A DNA stretch of 42,284 nt from an uncultured Eubacteriales bacterium (GTDB taxonomy: Bacteria; Bacillota; Clostridia; Christensenellales; Aristaeellaceae), in the NCBI GenBank assembly GCA_902788445.1, contig CADAKE010000003.1:1-42284 (forward strand), written 5' to 3'. Positions within the stretch are counted from its first letter, which is position 1. Every line of letters begins with the position of its first letter. The notes under the pieces were generated by a model, which saw nothing but the letters and a program-made list of their open reading frames with translations, searched no databases and had not been told where the DNA came from. The translations under genes were made by a program, and so were the position numbers. Positions 31,854 to 39,598 of the stretch are shown one piece after another.

Positions 31854-32534
31854 ATGGGAGATATTTTCGGCTTTCTGGCGGGCGGCGGGATGGTCGCGCT
31901 GGTGGCGGCGCTGATCGTGGCTTTCCTGCGGCAAATGGGATGGATGAAGCCGGACGCAGCGCGCCTGCTGGGCGGCAGCGCATTGATGACCTGCTGCGCG
32001 GGTATTATCTATCTCCTGGCCGCGCTGCTGTTCCATCTGGCGGTGTACGGGAGCATTGAGAACGAAATGGACTTGAGCGCCCTGTTTCACGGCCCGTACA
32101 TGCGAACCCTCCTGCCCGCGCTGAGCGGGCCGGAGGGCGTGGGGCCGGTATCGGCGGTGTTCGCGTGGCTGGCTTATGCGTTGGGCAGCGTGCTGTTTGG
32201 TCAGTATGAATTCAGCGGAATGCTCCTGGCGTGGACGATGACGGGCGCGGCGCTGTTTCTCTTCCAGCGCCGTTTCCAGAAAATTACCGACGGGAAAACC
32301 GCGCGGGACGCGGCGTTCCTGCTGCTCTGCCTGCCGGGCGGCGTCTTTTTCCTGCTGCCTGGCTGGGCGCCGCTGTGCCTGCTGATTTGCGCCATTGCTT
32401 TTTATCTGGTGGGGAGGCGCCTGCCGGCCTGGAAGCCGCGGCTGTCTCCGGTTGGCTATGGCTGGGCGCTTTCTCTCTGCGCCGTGCTGTCCGCCGCGGT
32501 CACGGTGTGTTTGGCGGAGGGCCGGATCGGTTAA
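31854..32534 (+). CDS. Multi-TM protein resembling the N-terminal half of the downstream PIG-V protein
   Basis: A 226-aa membrane protein with about six TM segments. It has no recognised domain by itself, but it aligns collinearly with residues ~10-170 of the next protein: YLLAALLFHLAVYGS/HYLALALHIVITSGS, FSGMLLAWTMTGAALFLF/LAGVIISHVGYCAASILL, and ARDAAFLLLCLPGGVFFL/AWDAVLLLSLYPFSLFAL. The acidic motif expected to be catalytic (DATRYIDIA in the neighbour) is absent. It may be a degenerate duplicate or a partner subunit; this is inference from visual alignment. ATG 31854 has GAAAGGAG. The neighbour starts 5 nt after its stop, indicating one operon. Confidence 0.65.
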   Translation: MGDIFGFLAGGGMVALVAALIVAFLRQMGWMKPDAARLLGGSALMTCCAGIIYLLAALLFHLAVYGSIENEMDLSALFHGPYMRTLLPALSGPEGVGPVSAVFAWLAYALGSVLFGQYEFSGMLLAWTMTGAALFLFQRRFQKITDGKTARDAAFLLLCLPGGVFFLLPGWAPLCLLICAIAFYLVGRRLPAWKPRLSPVGYGWALSLCAVLSAAVTVCLAEGRIG

Positions 32535-32539
32535 TCACG

Positions 32540-33664
32540 ATGAAACAACTGCTGAAAACCAAAGGGCGCGATTGGCTGCTGGTCGTCCTGACCGTCCTGC
32601 TCCTGCATTACCTGGCGCTGGCGCTGCACATCGTTATCACCAGCGGTTCTTTTTCCTTTGAAAAGCTGGGGGACTTGATCGAAGGCCGCCTGATGGAGCC
32701 GGGCGACGCCACGCGCTATATCGACATCGCGCGCCACGGCTATGTGACCACTGGGGAGAACGCCATCAACCTGGTGTTCTATCCGCTGTATCCGCTGCTG
32801 ATGCGCTGGCTGGGGTGGCTGACGTTCAGCCTGCCGCTCGCGGGCGTGATCATTTCCCACGTCGGGTACTGTGCCGCCTCTATCCTGCTCTATGAACTGA
32901 TGCTGCTGGACGGCGACCGCCGCAACGCCTGGGACGCGGTGCTGCTGCTTTCGCTGTATCCCTTTTCCCTGTTCGCGCTGGGGGTGTTCACGGAAGGGCT
33001 GTTCCTGGCGCTGTCCATCGGCTGCCTGTACGCGCTGAGAAAGCGCAACTTCCTGGCGGCGGGTGTCGTGGGCTTCTTCGCCGCGCTGACGCGGACGCAG
33101 GGGATGCTGCTGTTTTTCCCGGCGGTGTACGAATGGGTGACGCTCCGGTTCGGACCGAAGAAAGAAAAGCTCCGTTGGCAGGACGCTTTCCTGCTCCTGA
33201 TCCCGGCGGGGTTCGGGGTGTACCTGGGCATCAACGCGGCGCTCTGGGGCAACTGCTTCCAGTTTTTGAAATTCGAGGCGGGGGAGCCCTGGTATCAGAG
33301 CACCCAGTGGATCGGCGAAAACATCAGCCTGCAATACCGTTTGGCGCGGGATTATCCCGGCCTGGCGTGGTTCATTTACTATCTGCAAATTGCACTGTAT
33401 TTCGCCGCGCTGGCGGTGCTGGGGTACGGGGTCTATAAAAAAGAGCGGATGATGTACCTGCTCTACGGCGGGGTCTACCTGGGCTTTACCTACCTGTCCG
33501 GCTGGATGATCAGCGGGGGGCGGTACATGCTCTGCTGCGTGCCGCTGTTCATCATTCTGGGGAAGCTCAAGGACGGCCTGGCCCGGCGGTTCCTGCTGCT
33601 TGCCACTGGGCTGCTGTTCTTCCTGTACAGCGAACTGTTCTTGCGGGGGTACGCGATTATGTGA
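32540..33664 (+). CDS. PIG-V-like mannosyltransferase (GT-C type membrane glycosyltransferase)
   Basis: A 374-aa polytopic protein with about ten TM segments. Features of the PIG-V/GPI-mannosyltransferase-2-like bacterial family are GDATRYIDIARHGY after TM1 (acidic catalytic-type motif), NLVFYPLYPLLMRW, LLSLYPFSLFALGVFTEGLFLA, and AALTRTQGMLLFFP. Such proteins move a sugar from a polyprenyl-phosphate donor on the outer face of the membrane; donor and acceptor are unknown. ATG 32540 is chosen inside a longer open frame because it lies 5 nt after the stop of the upstream membrane gene and heads the first TM region. The gene ends in a repeat-filled gap. Confidence 0.85.
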   Translation: MKQLLKTKGRDWLLVVLTVLLLHYLALALHIVITSGSFSFEKLGDLIEGRLMEPGDATRYIDIARHGYVTTGENAINLVFYPLYPLLMRWLGWLTFSLPLAGVIISHVGYCAASILLYELMLLDGDRRNAWDAVLLLSLYPFSLFALGVFTEGLFLALSIGCLYALRKRNFLAAGVVGFFAALTRTQGMLLFFPAVYEWVTLRFGPKKEKLRWQDAFLLLIPAGFGVYLGINAALWGNCFQFLKFEAGEPWYQSTQWIGENISLQYRLARDYPGLAWFIYYLQIALYFAALAVLGYGVYKKERMMYLLYGGVYLGFTYLSGWMISGGRYMLCCVPLFIILGKLKDGLARRFLLLATGLLFFLYSELFLRGYAIM

Positions 33665-33665
33665 G

Positions 33666-33922
33666 GAAAATGTCGCCAACTTAAAGAAGAACGGTTTTAA
33701 CGGAGTTACTGAAACGAACGAAAGTAACAATGTCATTCCTTCGTTCCTCAGGATGACATTGGAGGTTGGTTGATAAATATGTTGCTTAGTTGATTTCGTT
33801 TGTGCTTAATGCTTCCCCATCTAAAGTTGACAACATTCCCCTCAAGGGAAAGGCTTTTGGAATCGTAGTCTTACGAAAGACTATATTGATCTCCTATCTC
33901 ATCTCTCCTACCTCCTATCTTG
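33666..33922. repeat. Composite repeat region before tsaE (MITE-like remnants, hairpin, heptamer arm)
   Basis: Near the left, ATGTCGCCAACTTA (about 33669-33683) matches part of the MITE core. A hairpin of the ATGTCAT family follows (33729-33736 with 33753-33760). An inverted core plus an end reading CCCCTCAAGGGAAAGGCTTT (to ~33860) is next, then a heptamer arm (33888-33922; CTCCTAT/CTCATCT/CTCCTAC). No gene or RNA is evident in this 310-bp gap, and no convincing promoter for tsaE was found. Confidence 0.7.
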
Positions 33923-33974
33923 ATGAAAAATTCCCATAGTAGACTGAGTGAAAATAAAGAAAGGAAGTCTGTTT

Positions 33975-34421
33975 GTGATCGTAACGCATGACGCGGCGGA
34001 GACGCGAAGGCTTGGCGCGAAGCTGGCGGCGCATTTGCGGCCGGGGGACGTGGTGCTTTTGCAGGGCGATTTGGGCGCGGGCAAGAGCGAGTTCGCCCGG
34101 GGCGTGGCGCGAGGGCTCGGCGTCAGCGGGCCGGTGCCCAGCCCGTCGTTCACCATCCTGAACGTGTACGACGAGGGCCGCATCCCGCTGTACCACTTCG
34201 ACTGGTACCGCATCCACGACCCCGACGAGATCGGGGAAATGGGCTTTGAGGAGCAGCTCCACGGCGACGGCGCGGCGCTGGTGGAATGGAGCGAACGCGC
34301 GCCGGAGTATCTGCCGGAGCGGGTGCTGACCATCCGCATCCATACCGTGGACGAAACCACGCGGGAAATCACCTTTGAACCCCAGGGCGGGTTCGCATTC
34401 CGGGAGGAACAGTTATTATGA
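33975..34421 (+). CDS. tsaE: tRNA threonylcarbamoyladenosine biosynthesis ATPase TsaE
   Basis: A 148-aa P-loop ATPase of the t6A37 tRNA modification complex (TsaB-TsaD-TsaE). Walker A is GDLGAGKSE, with the family segments PVPSPSFTILNVYDEG, LYHFDWYRIHDPDEIGEMGF and ALVEWSERAPEYLP. GTG 33975 is chosen because AAAGGAA stands 8 nt upstream; the longer frame from 33948 has no site. The stop overlaps the tsaB start (ATGA). tsaD, the catalytic partner, is not in the window. Confidence 0.94.
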   Translation: MIVTHDAAETRRLGAKLAAHLRPGDVVLLQGDLGAGKSEFARGVARGLGVSGPVPSPSFTILNVYDEGRIPLYHFDWYRIHDPDEIGEMGFEEQLHGDGAALVEWSERAPEYLPERVLTIRIHTVDETTREITFEPQGGFAFREEQLL

Positions 34422-35113
34422 TTTTATTTTGCCTGGACACATCGGGGCCTGTCGCGGGCGTGGCGCTGATGCAGGACGGCGCTGTTCGCTACGAGGCCAT
34501 GGCCGTGAACGCTTTCACCCATTCCCAGTCCATCCTGCCCATGACGGAGGAAGCCTACCGGCACACCGGCCTGGACGTTGGGCAGACCGACGTTTTCGCC
34601 GTCACCGTCGGCCCCGGCTCCTTTACCGGCGTGCGCATCGGGGTGAGCACGGTGAAGGGCCTGGCCCACGCGAACGGGAAGCCCTGCGTCGCCGTGGACG
34701 CGCTGGAGGCCATGGCGGCGGGGGTGCAGCATTTTGACGGAATTATCTGTCCCATCCAGGACGCCCGGGCAGGGCAGGTCTACGGCGCGGCCTTCACGGG
34801 CGGGACGCTGAAGCGGCTGCTGGACGATGAACCCATCAAATTGGAAGATTATTTGGAAAAGGTTTCCTCTTTTGGAAAGACGATGCTGTTCCTCGGCGAC
34901 GGGATGCCGGTGCACCGGGACAGGATCGCGGACATCCTGGGGGAGCAAGCGCAATTTGCCCCGCCGCATCTTTGTTTTCTGCGCCCCGCGTCGGCGGCTT
35001 ATTTGGCCTGGAATCATCGGAATGAAGCTGTCGATTACCACGATCTGTCGCCCCTGTACCTGCGCCCGCCGCAGGCCGAGCGACAGAAGAATTTGAAGAA
35101 CGCTGGTGTCTGA
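34418..35113 (+). CDS. tsaB: tRNA threonylcarbamoyladenosine biosynthesis protein TsaB
   Basis: A 231-aa ASKHA-fold partner that dimerises with TsaD in t6A synthesis. Family features are ILFCLDTSGPVAGVAL at the N-terminus, AFTHSQSILPMTEEA, and VTVGPGSFTGVRIGVSTVKGLA. The start codon overlaps the tsaE stop by 4 nt (ATGA), so the two are coupled. The C-terminus ends in a typical tail (LSPLYLRPPQAER). rimI, normally adjacent, is separated by ~300 bp of repeats. Confidence 0.94.
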   Translation: MILFCLDTSGPVAGVALMQDGAVRYEAMAVNAFTHSQSILPMTEEAYRHTGLDVGQTDVFAVTVGPGSFTGVRIGVSTVKGLAHANGKPCVAVDALEAMAAGVQHFDGIICPIQDARAGQVYGAAFTGGTLKRLLDDEPIKLEDYLEKVSSFGKTMLFLGDGMPVHRDRIADILGEQAQFAPPHLCFLRPASAAYLAWNHRNEAVDYHDLSPLYLRPPQAERQKNLKNAGV

Positions 35114-35159
35114 TCAGCCGTTTTGGAAAAGATACTTGAAGCATCAATACCCTATCACT

Positions 35160-35266
35160 GTAGGGGCGGATATTATCCGCCCGTATTTGCGGGAAATCAC
35201 GAACGGTGATTCATTGACCCAACGATGATGAACATGGGGATGCGGGCGGATGATATCCGCCCCTAC
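35160..35266. repeat. TATCCGCCC-type inverted repeat between tsaB and rimI
   Basis: Two 24-bp arms (35160-35183 and 35243-35266) are reverse complements at 23 of 24 positions, and each is itself palindromic (GGGCGGAT...ATCCGCCC type). The 59-bp centre shows nothing. The whole 304-bp gap between tsaB and rimI has no gene; AT-rich sequence up to 35417 completes it. Confidence 0.8.
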
Positions 35267-35417
35267 GGTTACGAGACTTCGTGGCTGAAAGTACTCTATC
35301 GTGAGTTGACTTAACAATTACTGTTAAATAAACACATTGCAGTGTGTCTGTGACTTCCGTGTAGTGTTACACAATAATATAACTCCACACTCCACACTGA
35401 TTTGATGAAGGTGCAGC

Positions 35418-35927
35418 ATGACAAGCGATTCAAATATTTGCTATACTATCCGCCGCATGACGCTTAACGACGTGGACGGGGTACACGCCATCGAGGCGGC
35501 CACCTTTGCCAAGCCCTGGAAGCGCGAGGACTTCGTGAAGGAAATGACCACGAACACCTGCGCCCGCTACGTGGTGGCGGAGGCGGCGGGGGAGATCGTG
35601 GGCTTTGCCGGGGCGTGGATCGTGCTGGACGAAGCCCACGTGACCAACATCGCTGTGAAGCAGCCGTATCGCGGCCAGGGCATCGGCAAGGCGCTGACGG
35701 AAGCGCTGCTGCATTACGCCGCCAATCTGGGCGTGGTCTACGCCACGCTGGAGGTGCGAAGGAGCAATGAAATTGCCCAGAACCTGTACAAGGCCCTGGG
35801 CTTTGAATACGTGGGCATACGCAAGCGCTACTACGAGGACAACGGCGAGGACGCTTTCCTCTTCTGCTGCCAGCATATGCCGCCGGCTGACCCGGATTTT
35901 GAGGAAGCGGAGACGGTGAGGGAGTAG
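35418..35927 (+). CDS. rimI: Ribosomal-protein-alanine N-acetyltransferase RimI
   Basis: A 169-aa GNAT acetyltransferase that acetylates the N-terminal alanine of ribosomal protein S18 in E. coli. The family features are RRMTLNDVDGVHAIEAATF, PWKREDFVKEM, HVTNIAVKQPYRGQGIGKAL (acetyl-CoA binding), EVRRSNEIAQNLYKALGFEYVGIRKRYYED. Placement after tsaE-tsaB is the common Firmicutes order. ATG 35418 has AAGGTG upstream. A palindromic repeat begins 6 bp after the stop. Confidence 0.92.
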   Translation: MTSDSNICYTIRRMTLNDVDGVHAIEAATFAKPWKREDFVKEMTTNTCARYVVAEAAGEIVGFAGAWIVLDEAHVTNIAVKQPYRGQGIGKALTEALLHYAANLGVVYATLEVRRSNEIAQNLYKALGFEYVGIRKRYYEDNGEDAFLFCCQHMPPADPDFEEAETVRE

Positions 35928-35932
35928 GGAGG

Positions 35933-36214
35933 AGGCATTAGGCATTAGGCAATAGGCAGTAGGCAGTAGGGAATAGGGATTAGGAACAAAGCAACTATGT
36001 CATCCCGACTGGAGCGGAGGCGAGAGCCGCAGCGAAATGGAGGGACCTGAAAGCTAAAAATGAACGGAGGCGTTACTCCGGCTTTTTCAGTTTTTCCCAG
36101 GTCCCTCGACTGCGGTTCGCGTCCCGCTCACCTTCGCTCGGGATGACATCATTTCTTGATTTCTTTCCTACTGCCTATTGCCTAATCCCTATTCCCTACT
36201 CCCTAATCATTCCT
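35933..36214. repeat. Long heptamer-repeat palindrome (TTAGGCA flavour) enclosing an ATGTCATCCCGA palindrome
   Basis: The outer left arm (35933-35985; AGGCATT/AGGCAAT/AGGCAGT units) and right arm (36165-36214; ACTGCCT/ATTGCCT/AATCCCT units) are complementary. Inside, ATGTCATCCCGA (35997-36008) pairs with TCGGGATGACAT (36138-36149), and AGGGACCTG (36041-36049) with CAGGTCCCT (36098-36106). The element fills the gap between the convergent rimI and glgB; its right arm runs into the last codons of glgB. It could form a long bidirectional terminator hairpin. Confidence 0.85.
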
Positions 36215-38045
36215 CCGGGGCCAGCACAACCGCCGTCCGCAGCGGCAGGTACAGCTTCACATGGCCGTCCTCGTTGGGGTGGGTGTCGTGCCGGATGCGG
36301 CCAAAGCCGTTGTAGCATTCATCGTCGCTGGAGAAGAGCACCCGGTAGGGCTTGTCCGTGCCGACGGGAATGGGGTAATCCACGAAGCTCTGGATGGGAG
36401 AGAAGTTGAACGCGAACAGCAGCCCGCCGCGCTCAAAGGCGATCACGTGGTCGCTGTTGTGAATCCATTTGAGATAGGGGAAATCCTGGTCGAGGATATG
36501 GTACTCCTTGGCGGCGTGAATCATGTCGCGGTCAAAGGCGTACAAGTCCTGGTATTTCAGCGCGTCGTTGTTTAGCAGGCTCCACTGGCGGCGGCAGTAA
36601 TGGAAGCTGTTGCCGTTGCCGGGGCGGGGGAAGTCGATCCACTCGGGATGGCCGAACTCATTGCCCATGAAGGTGAGGTAGCCGTTGCCGCCCGCGGCTA
36701 AGGTGAGCAGCCGGGTCATTTTGTGCAGCGCCACGGCGCGGTCGATCACGTCGGTGTGGCAGGTCTTTTCCATGTCCGTGTACATGGCGGCGTCGGCGTA
36801 GCGGAAGATCATCGTCTTGTCGCCCACCAGCGCCTGGTCGTGGCTTTCCACGTAGGCGATGGTGCCCGCGTTGCGGAAGGTCAGTTCCCGCCACATGTCC
36901 TCCAGGTACCAGTCCTCGTCCTTCTTTTTGCTCAGCTTAATCCACATGTCCGGCAGGCCCATGCCCAGCCGATAGTCAAACCCGATGCCGCCGTCGGCGA
37001 CGGGCTCGCACATGCCGGGCATACCGCTCATATCCTCCGCCACGGTCAAGGCGCGGGGATTCACCTGGCGAATCAGCTCGTTGGCCAGTTGCAGGTAGGT
37101 CACGGCCTCGATGTCCGTGTTCATGGTGAAGTACATGCCCAGATTACTGAAATTCGTGCCCAGGGCGTGGTCGTGGTAGAGCATGGAGGTCACGCCGTCG
37201 AAGCGGAAGCCGTCGAAGTGAATGACCTCCGGCTTGTCGTAGTTAAAGCACTTGGTGCCCCAGGCGGGATGGTCGCCCTTCGCGCCGTCGTGGAAGAACT
37301 GGTAGGAGGTGCCGTCAAACAGGTTGATGCCCTCCAAAGTGTTTCCCACCGCGTGGGAATGCACCACGTCCAAGAGCACCCGGATGCCCATTTCGTGGGC
37401 CTTGTTCACCAGGTATTTTAAATCCTCCGGGTACCCAAACCGGCTGGAGGCGGCGAAGAAATTGCTCACCTGGTAGCCGAAGGAGCCGTAGAAGGGATGC
37501 TCCATGATCGCCATCAGCTGGATGGTGTTGTAGCCAGCGTCCTTCACGTGGGGCAGCACCTGGTCGGCAAAGTCCCGGTAGGTGGCGATGCGGGAATCCT
37601 CCGTGCACATGCCCACGTGAGCCTCGTAGATCAGGGGCTTTTCGTTGCAATGGAAGTCCCCGTCCGTCCAGGGGTAGGGTTCCAGGTCGTCCCACACCTC
37701 GCAGCACCAGCTGCCGTTCTGCCAGTCCTGCACCGCGCGGCGGGTGTAGAGGGGCAACAATTCCCAGTTGCCGTTGTCGATGCGGTTCATGGGCGTGTCC
37801 GTCCAGTGCCAGCCGTTGAATTCGCCCGTCAGGTAGAGCTGATCTGCCGCCGGGGCCCATTCGCGGTACACCCAGCCGTCCGGCAGCTGGTGGAATCCGT
37901 AGTATTCGTGGGCGTTGGCGAAGTCCTTGAGGGAGGTTCTGCCCTGCAACAACTGGTACAGCTTGTTCTTGTAGTTATCCATGCGCAGGTTAATGTCCCC
38001 CGCAAAGGGGACGAGCTCCGGGTGGGTTTCCAGAATATGATACAT
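36207..38045 (-). CDS. glgB: 1,4-alpha-glucan branching enzyme (GBE1-like GH13), with two apparent in-frame deletions
   Basis: A 612-aa glycogen branching enzyme of the eukaryotic-like GH13 group: CBM48 segment (WVYREWAPAADQLYLTGEFNGWH), GYNTIQLMAIMEHPFYGSFG, VLLDVVHSHAVGN, the nucleophile in FDGFRFDGVTSM, the acid/base Glu in LTVAEDMSGMPGM, and YVESHDQALVGDKT. Compared with family knowledge, ~16 residues (the FLLSN...WLEEY helix) are missing between EVIH and FDGFRFDG, and about 25-30 residues are missing between NWEL and LPLYTRRAVQD. Both leave the frame intact; activity is uncertain. ATG 38045 is chosen as start; the frame continues upstream into a repeat. A strong promoter lies at 38116-38144. 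Confidence 0.88.
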   Translation of the reverse strand: MYHILETHPELVPFAGDINLRMDNYKNKLYQLLQGRTSLKDFANAHEYYGFHQLPDGWVYREWAPAADQLYLTGEFNGWHWTDTPMNRIDNGNWELLPLYTRRAVQDWQNGSWCCEVWDDLEPYPWTDGDFHCNEKPLIYEAHVGMCTEDSRIATYRDFADQVLPHVKDAGYNTIQLMAIMEHPFYGSFGYQVSNFFAASSRFGYPEDLKYLVNKAHEMGIRVLLDVVHSHAVGNTLEGINLFDGTSYQFFHDGAKGDHPAWGTKCFNYDKPEVIHFDGFRFDGVTSMLYHDHALGTNFSNLGMYFTMNTDIEAVTYLQLANELIRQVNPRALTVAEDMSGMPGMCEPVADGGIGFDYRLGMGLPDMWIKLSKKKDEDWYLEDMWRELTFRNAGTIAYVESHDQALVGDKTMIFRYADAAMYTDMEKTCHTDVIDRAVALHKMTRLLTLAAGGNGYLTFMGNEFGHPEWIDFPRPGNGNSFHYCRRQWSLLNNDALKYQDLYAFDRDMIHAAKEYHILDQDFPYLKWIHNSDHVIAFERGGLLFAFNFSPIQSFVDYPIPVGTDKPYRVLFSSDDECYNGFGRIRHDTHPNEDGHVKLYLPLRTAVVLAPEE

Positions 38046-38115
38046 CCTTCCGAACCGCCTTTCCGTGTTGATATTGCGTGGACGCGCCTGATTGCGTTTT
38101 GTTTCTTTCTGCTCT

Positions 38116-38144
38116 ATTATACCAGCAAATCCATGGGATGGCAA
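38116..38144 (-). promoter_or_regulatory. Promoter of glgB
   Basis: Minus strand: TTGCCA (38139-38144), 17 bp, TATAAT (38116-38121), ~70 bp before ATG 38045. It also supports the chosen start, because the longer open frame would begin upstream of this promoter. Confidence 0.8.
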
Positions 38145-38214
38145 TACAAAAGGAAAAGCAACCCAGGGCGAACGGATGAATGAACAAAATGTTACGAAGC
38201 CAAACAGAACGCAA

Positions 38215-38304
38215 CCAAAAGCCTTCCCCTGGCAGGGGAAGTTCAAAACTACTATCGTATTTCTTAAATTGACGACATTGCCTGCCAGGGGTAAGGCTTT
38301 TGGG
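38215..38304 (+). repeat. MITE-like repeat, copy 2 (90 bp, best preserved)
   Basis: Ends CCAAAAGCCTTCCCCTGGCA (from 38215) and the inverted CCTGCCAGGGGTAAGGCTTT then TGG (to 38304) form ~21-bp terminal inverted repeats. Between them lies the 33-nt core (38250-38282) shared with 22844-22876 at 30 of 33 positions. No coding capacity. Confidence 0.75.
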
Positions 38305-38387
38305 AACAATCTTTTCATCGACTGTCCCATGCAGCTCAGTTGACGACACAGAGTTTTTTTCTTTTTTTGTGACCTTACATATGGATT

Positions 38388-38415
38388 TTGTTCAAATCCT
38401 GTGCTATACTATAAA
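38388..38415 (+). promoter_or_regulatory. Promoter of the Fbp-type ABC operon
   Basis: TTGTTC (38388-38393), 16 bp, TATAAA (38410-38415); an alternative -10, TATACT, is at 38405-38410. About 58 bp from the ATPase start; no Fur-box-like palindrome was recognised. Confidence 0.55.
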
Positions 38416-38473
38416 AAGGAGCAATCACAAACGTATAAATATCGTGGTCACGCAGAACAAGGAGTGAAGGAAT

Positions 38474-39595
38474 ATGAGTGTCAACATCAATATCCGCAAC
38501 GCTGTGAAGCGGTACGGCAAAAACACGGTGATTGAAAACCTGACGCTGAGCATCTGCGGGGGCGAATTTTTCACCCTGCTGGGCCCTTCGGGCTGCGGCA
38601 AGACCACCCTGCTTCGCATGATTGCGGGCTTCAATTCCATTGAGGGCGGCGACTTCTTCTTCAACGACACCCGCATCAACGACCTGAACCCCGCCAAGCG
38701 CAACATCGGCATGGTGTTCCAGAACTACGCCATCTTCCCCCACATGAACGTGCGCAAGAACGTGGAGTTCGGCTTAAAGAACCGCCCCTTTGACCGGAAG
38801 CTGATCCACAGCCAGGCGGATAAATTCTTAAAGCTGATGCAGATCGACCAGTTGGCCGACCGTATGCCCGCCCAGTTGTCTGGCGGCCAGCAGCAGCGCG
38901 TGGCCCTGGCCCGCGCTCTGTGCATTGAGCCGGACGTGCTGCTCATGGACGAGCCGCTTTCCAACCTGGACGCCAAGCTGCGCGTGGAGATGCGCACGGT
39001 CATTAAAGAAATCCAGAACAGCGTGGGCATCACCACCGTCTACGTCACCCACGACCAGGAAGAAGCCATGGCCGTGTCTGACCGCATCGCCGTCATGAAC
39101 GGCGGCGTCATCCAGCACGTTGGCACGCCCAAGAACATTTACCAGCGCCCGGCCAATACCTTCGTCGCCACTTTCATCGGCCGCAGCAATATGCTGGAGG
39201 GCGACATGACGGTGGAGAACGGCAAGGCGGTCGTTTCCCTGCCCACAGGTTACAAAGCGGTGTTTGACACCGTCGCGCCGGAGAACCTCAAGGCCCAGCC
39301 CGTCACCCTCTGCGCCCGGCCCGAGGAATTGATCGTGGAAACCGGCGAGGGCGAGGGCCTCAAGGCTGTTATCGACAGCAGCGTTTTCCTGGGCCTGAAC
39401 ACCCATTACTTCGTGCATCTCCTCTCCGGCGAACGGGCAGAGATCATCCAGGAGTCCAGCATCGACTCCATCATCAAGCCCGGCACCCAGGTGCGCCTGC
39501 GGCTCAACACCGAAAAGGCCAACCTGTTCACGAAGGACGGCAGCCGCAACCTGCTCACCGGCGTGGACAACGACCTGGACAAAGAGGCGGTGTGA
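38474..39595 (+). CDS. Fe3+/thiamine-type ABC transporter ATP-binding protein (FbpC/PotA-like)
   Basis: A 373-aa ABC ATPase with a C-terminal TOBE-like regulatory domain. Walker A GPSGCGKTT, Q-loop GMVFQNYAIFPHMNV, signature LSGGQQQR, Walker B LLMDEPLSNLDAKL and the switch VYVTHDQEEAMAVSD are complete; IGRSNMLEG opens the TOBE segment (~235-370). It belongs to the CUT1/MOI-like group together with FbpB-type permeases. ATG 38474 has CAAGGAGTGAAGG. The permease gene starts 3 nt after the stop. Substrate is probably ferric iron or another small ion or cofactor, judged from the whole operon. Confidence 0.9.
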   Translation: MSVNINIRNAVKRYGKNTVIENLTLSICGGEFFTLLGPSGCGKTTLLRMIAGFNSIEGGDFFFNDTRINDLNPAKRNIGMVFQNYAIFPHMNVRKNVEFGLKNRPFDRKLIHSQADKFLKLMQIDQLADRMPAQLSGGQQQRVALARALCIEPDVLLMDEPLSNLDAKLRVEMRTVIKEIQNSVGITTVYVTHDQEEAMAVSDRIAVMNGGVIQHVGTPKNIYQRPANTFVATFIGRSNMLEGDMTVENGKAVVSLPTGYKAVFDTVAPENLKAQPVTLCARPEELIVETGEGEGLKAVIDSSVFLGLNTHYFVHLLSGERAEIIQESSIDSIIKPGTQVRLRLNTEKANLFTKDGSRNLLTGVDNDLDKEAV

Positions 39596-39598
39596 GCC

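Noticed and set aside
35933..35985. CRISPR-like spacing of short repeats
   Set aside because: The units are contiguous 7-mers with no spacers, no repeats of 23-40 bp, and no cas genes nearby.
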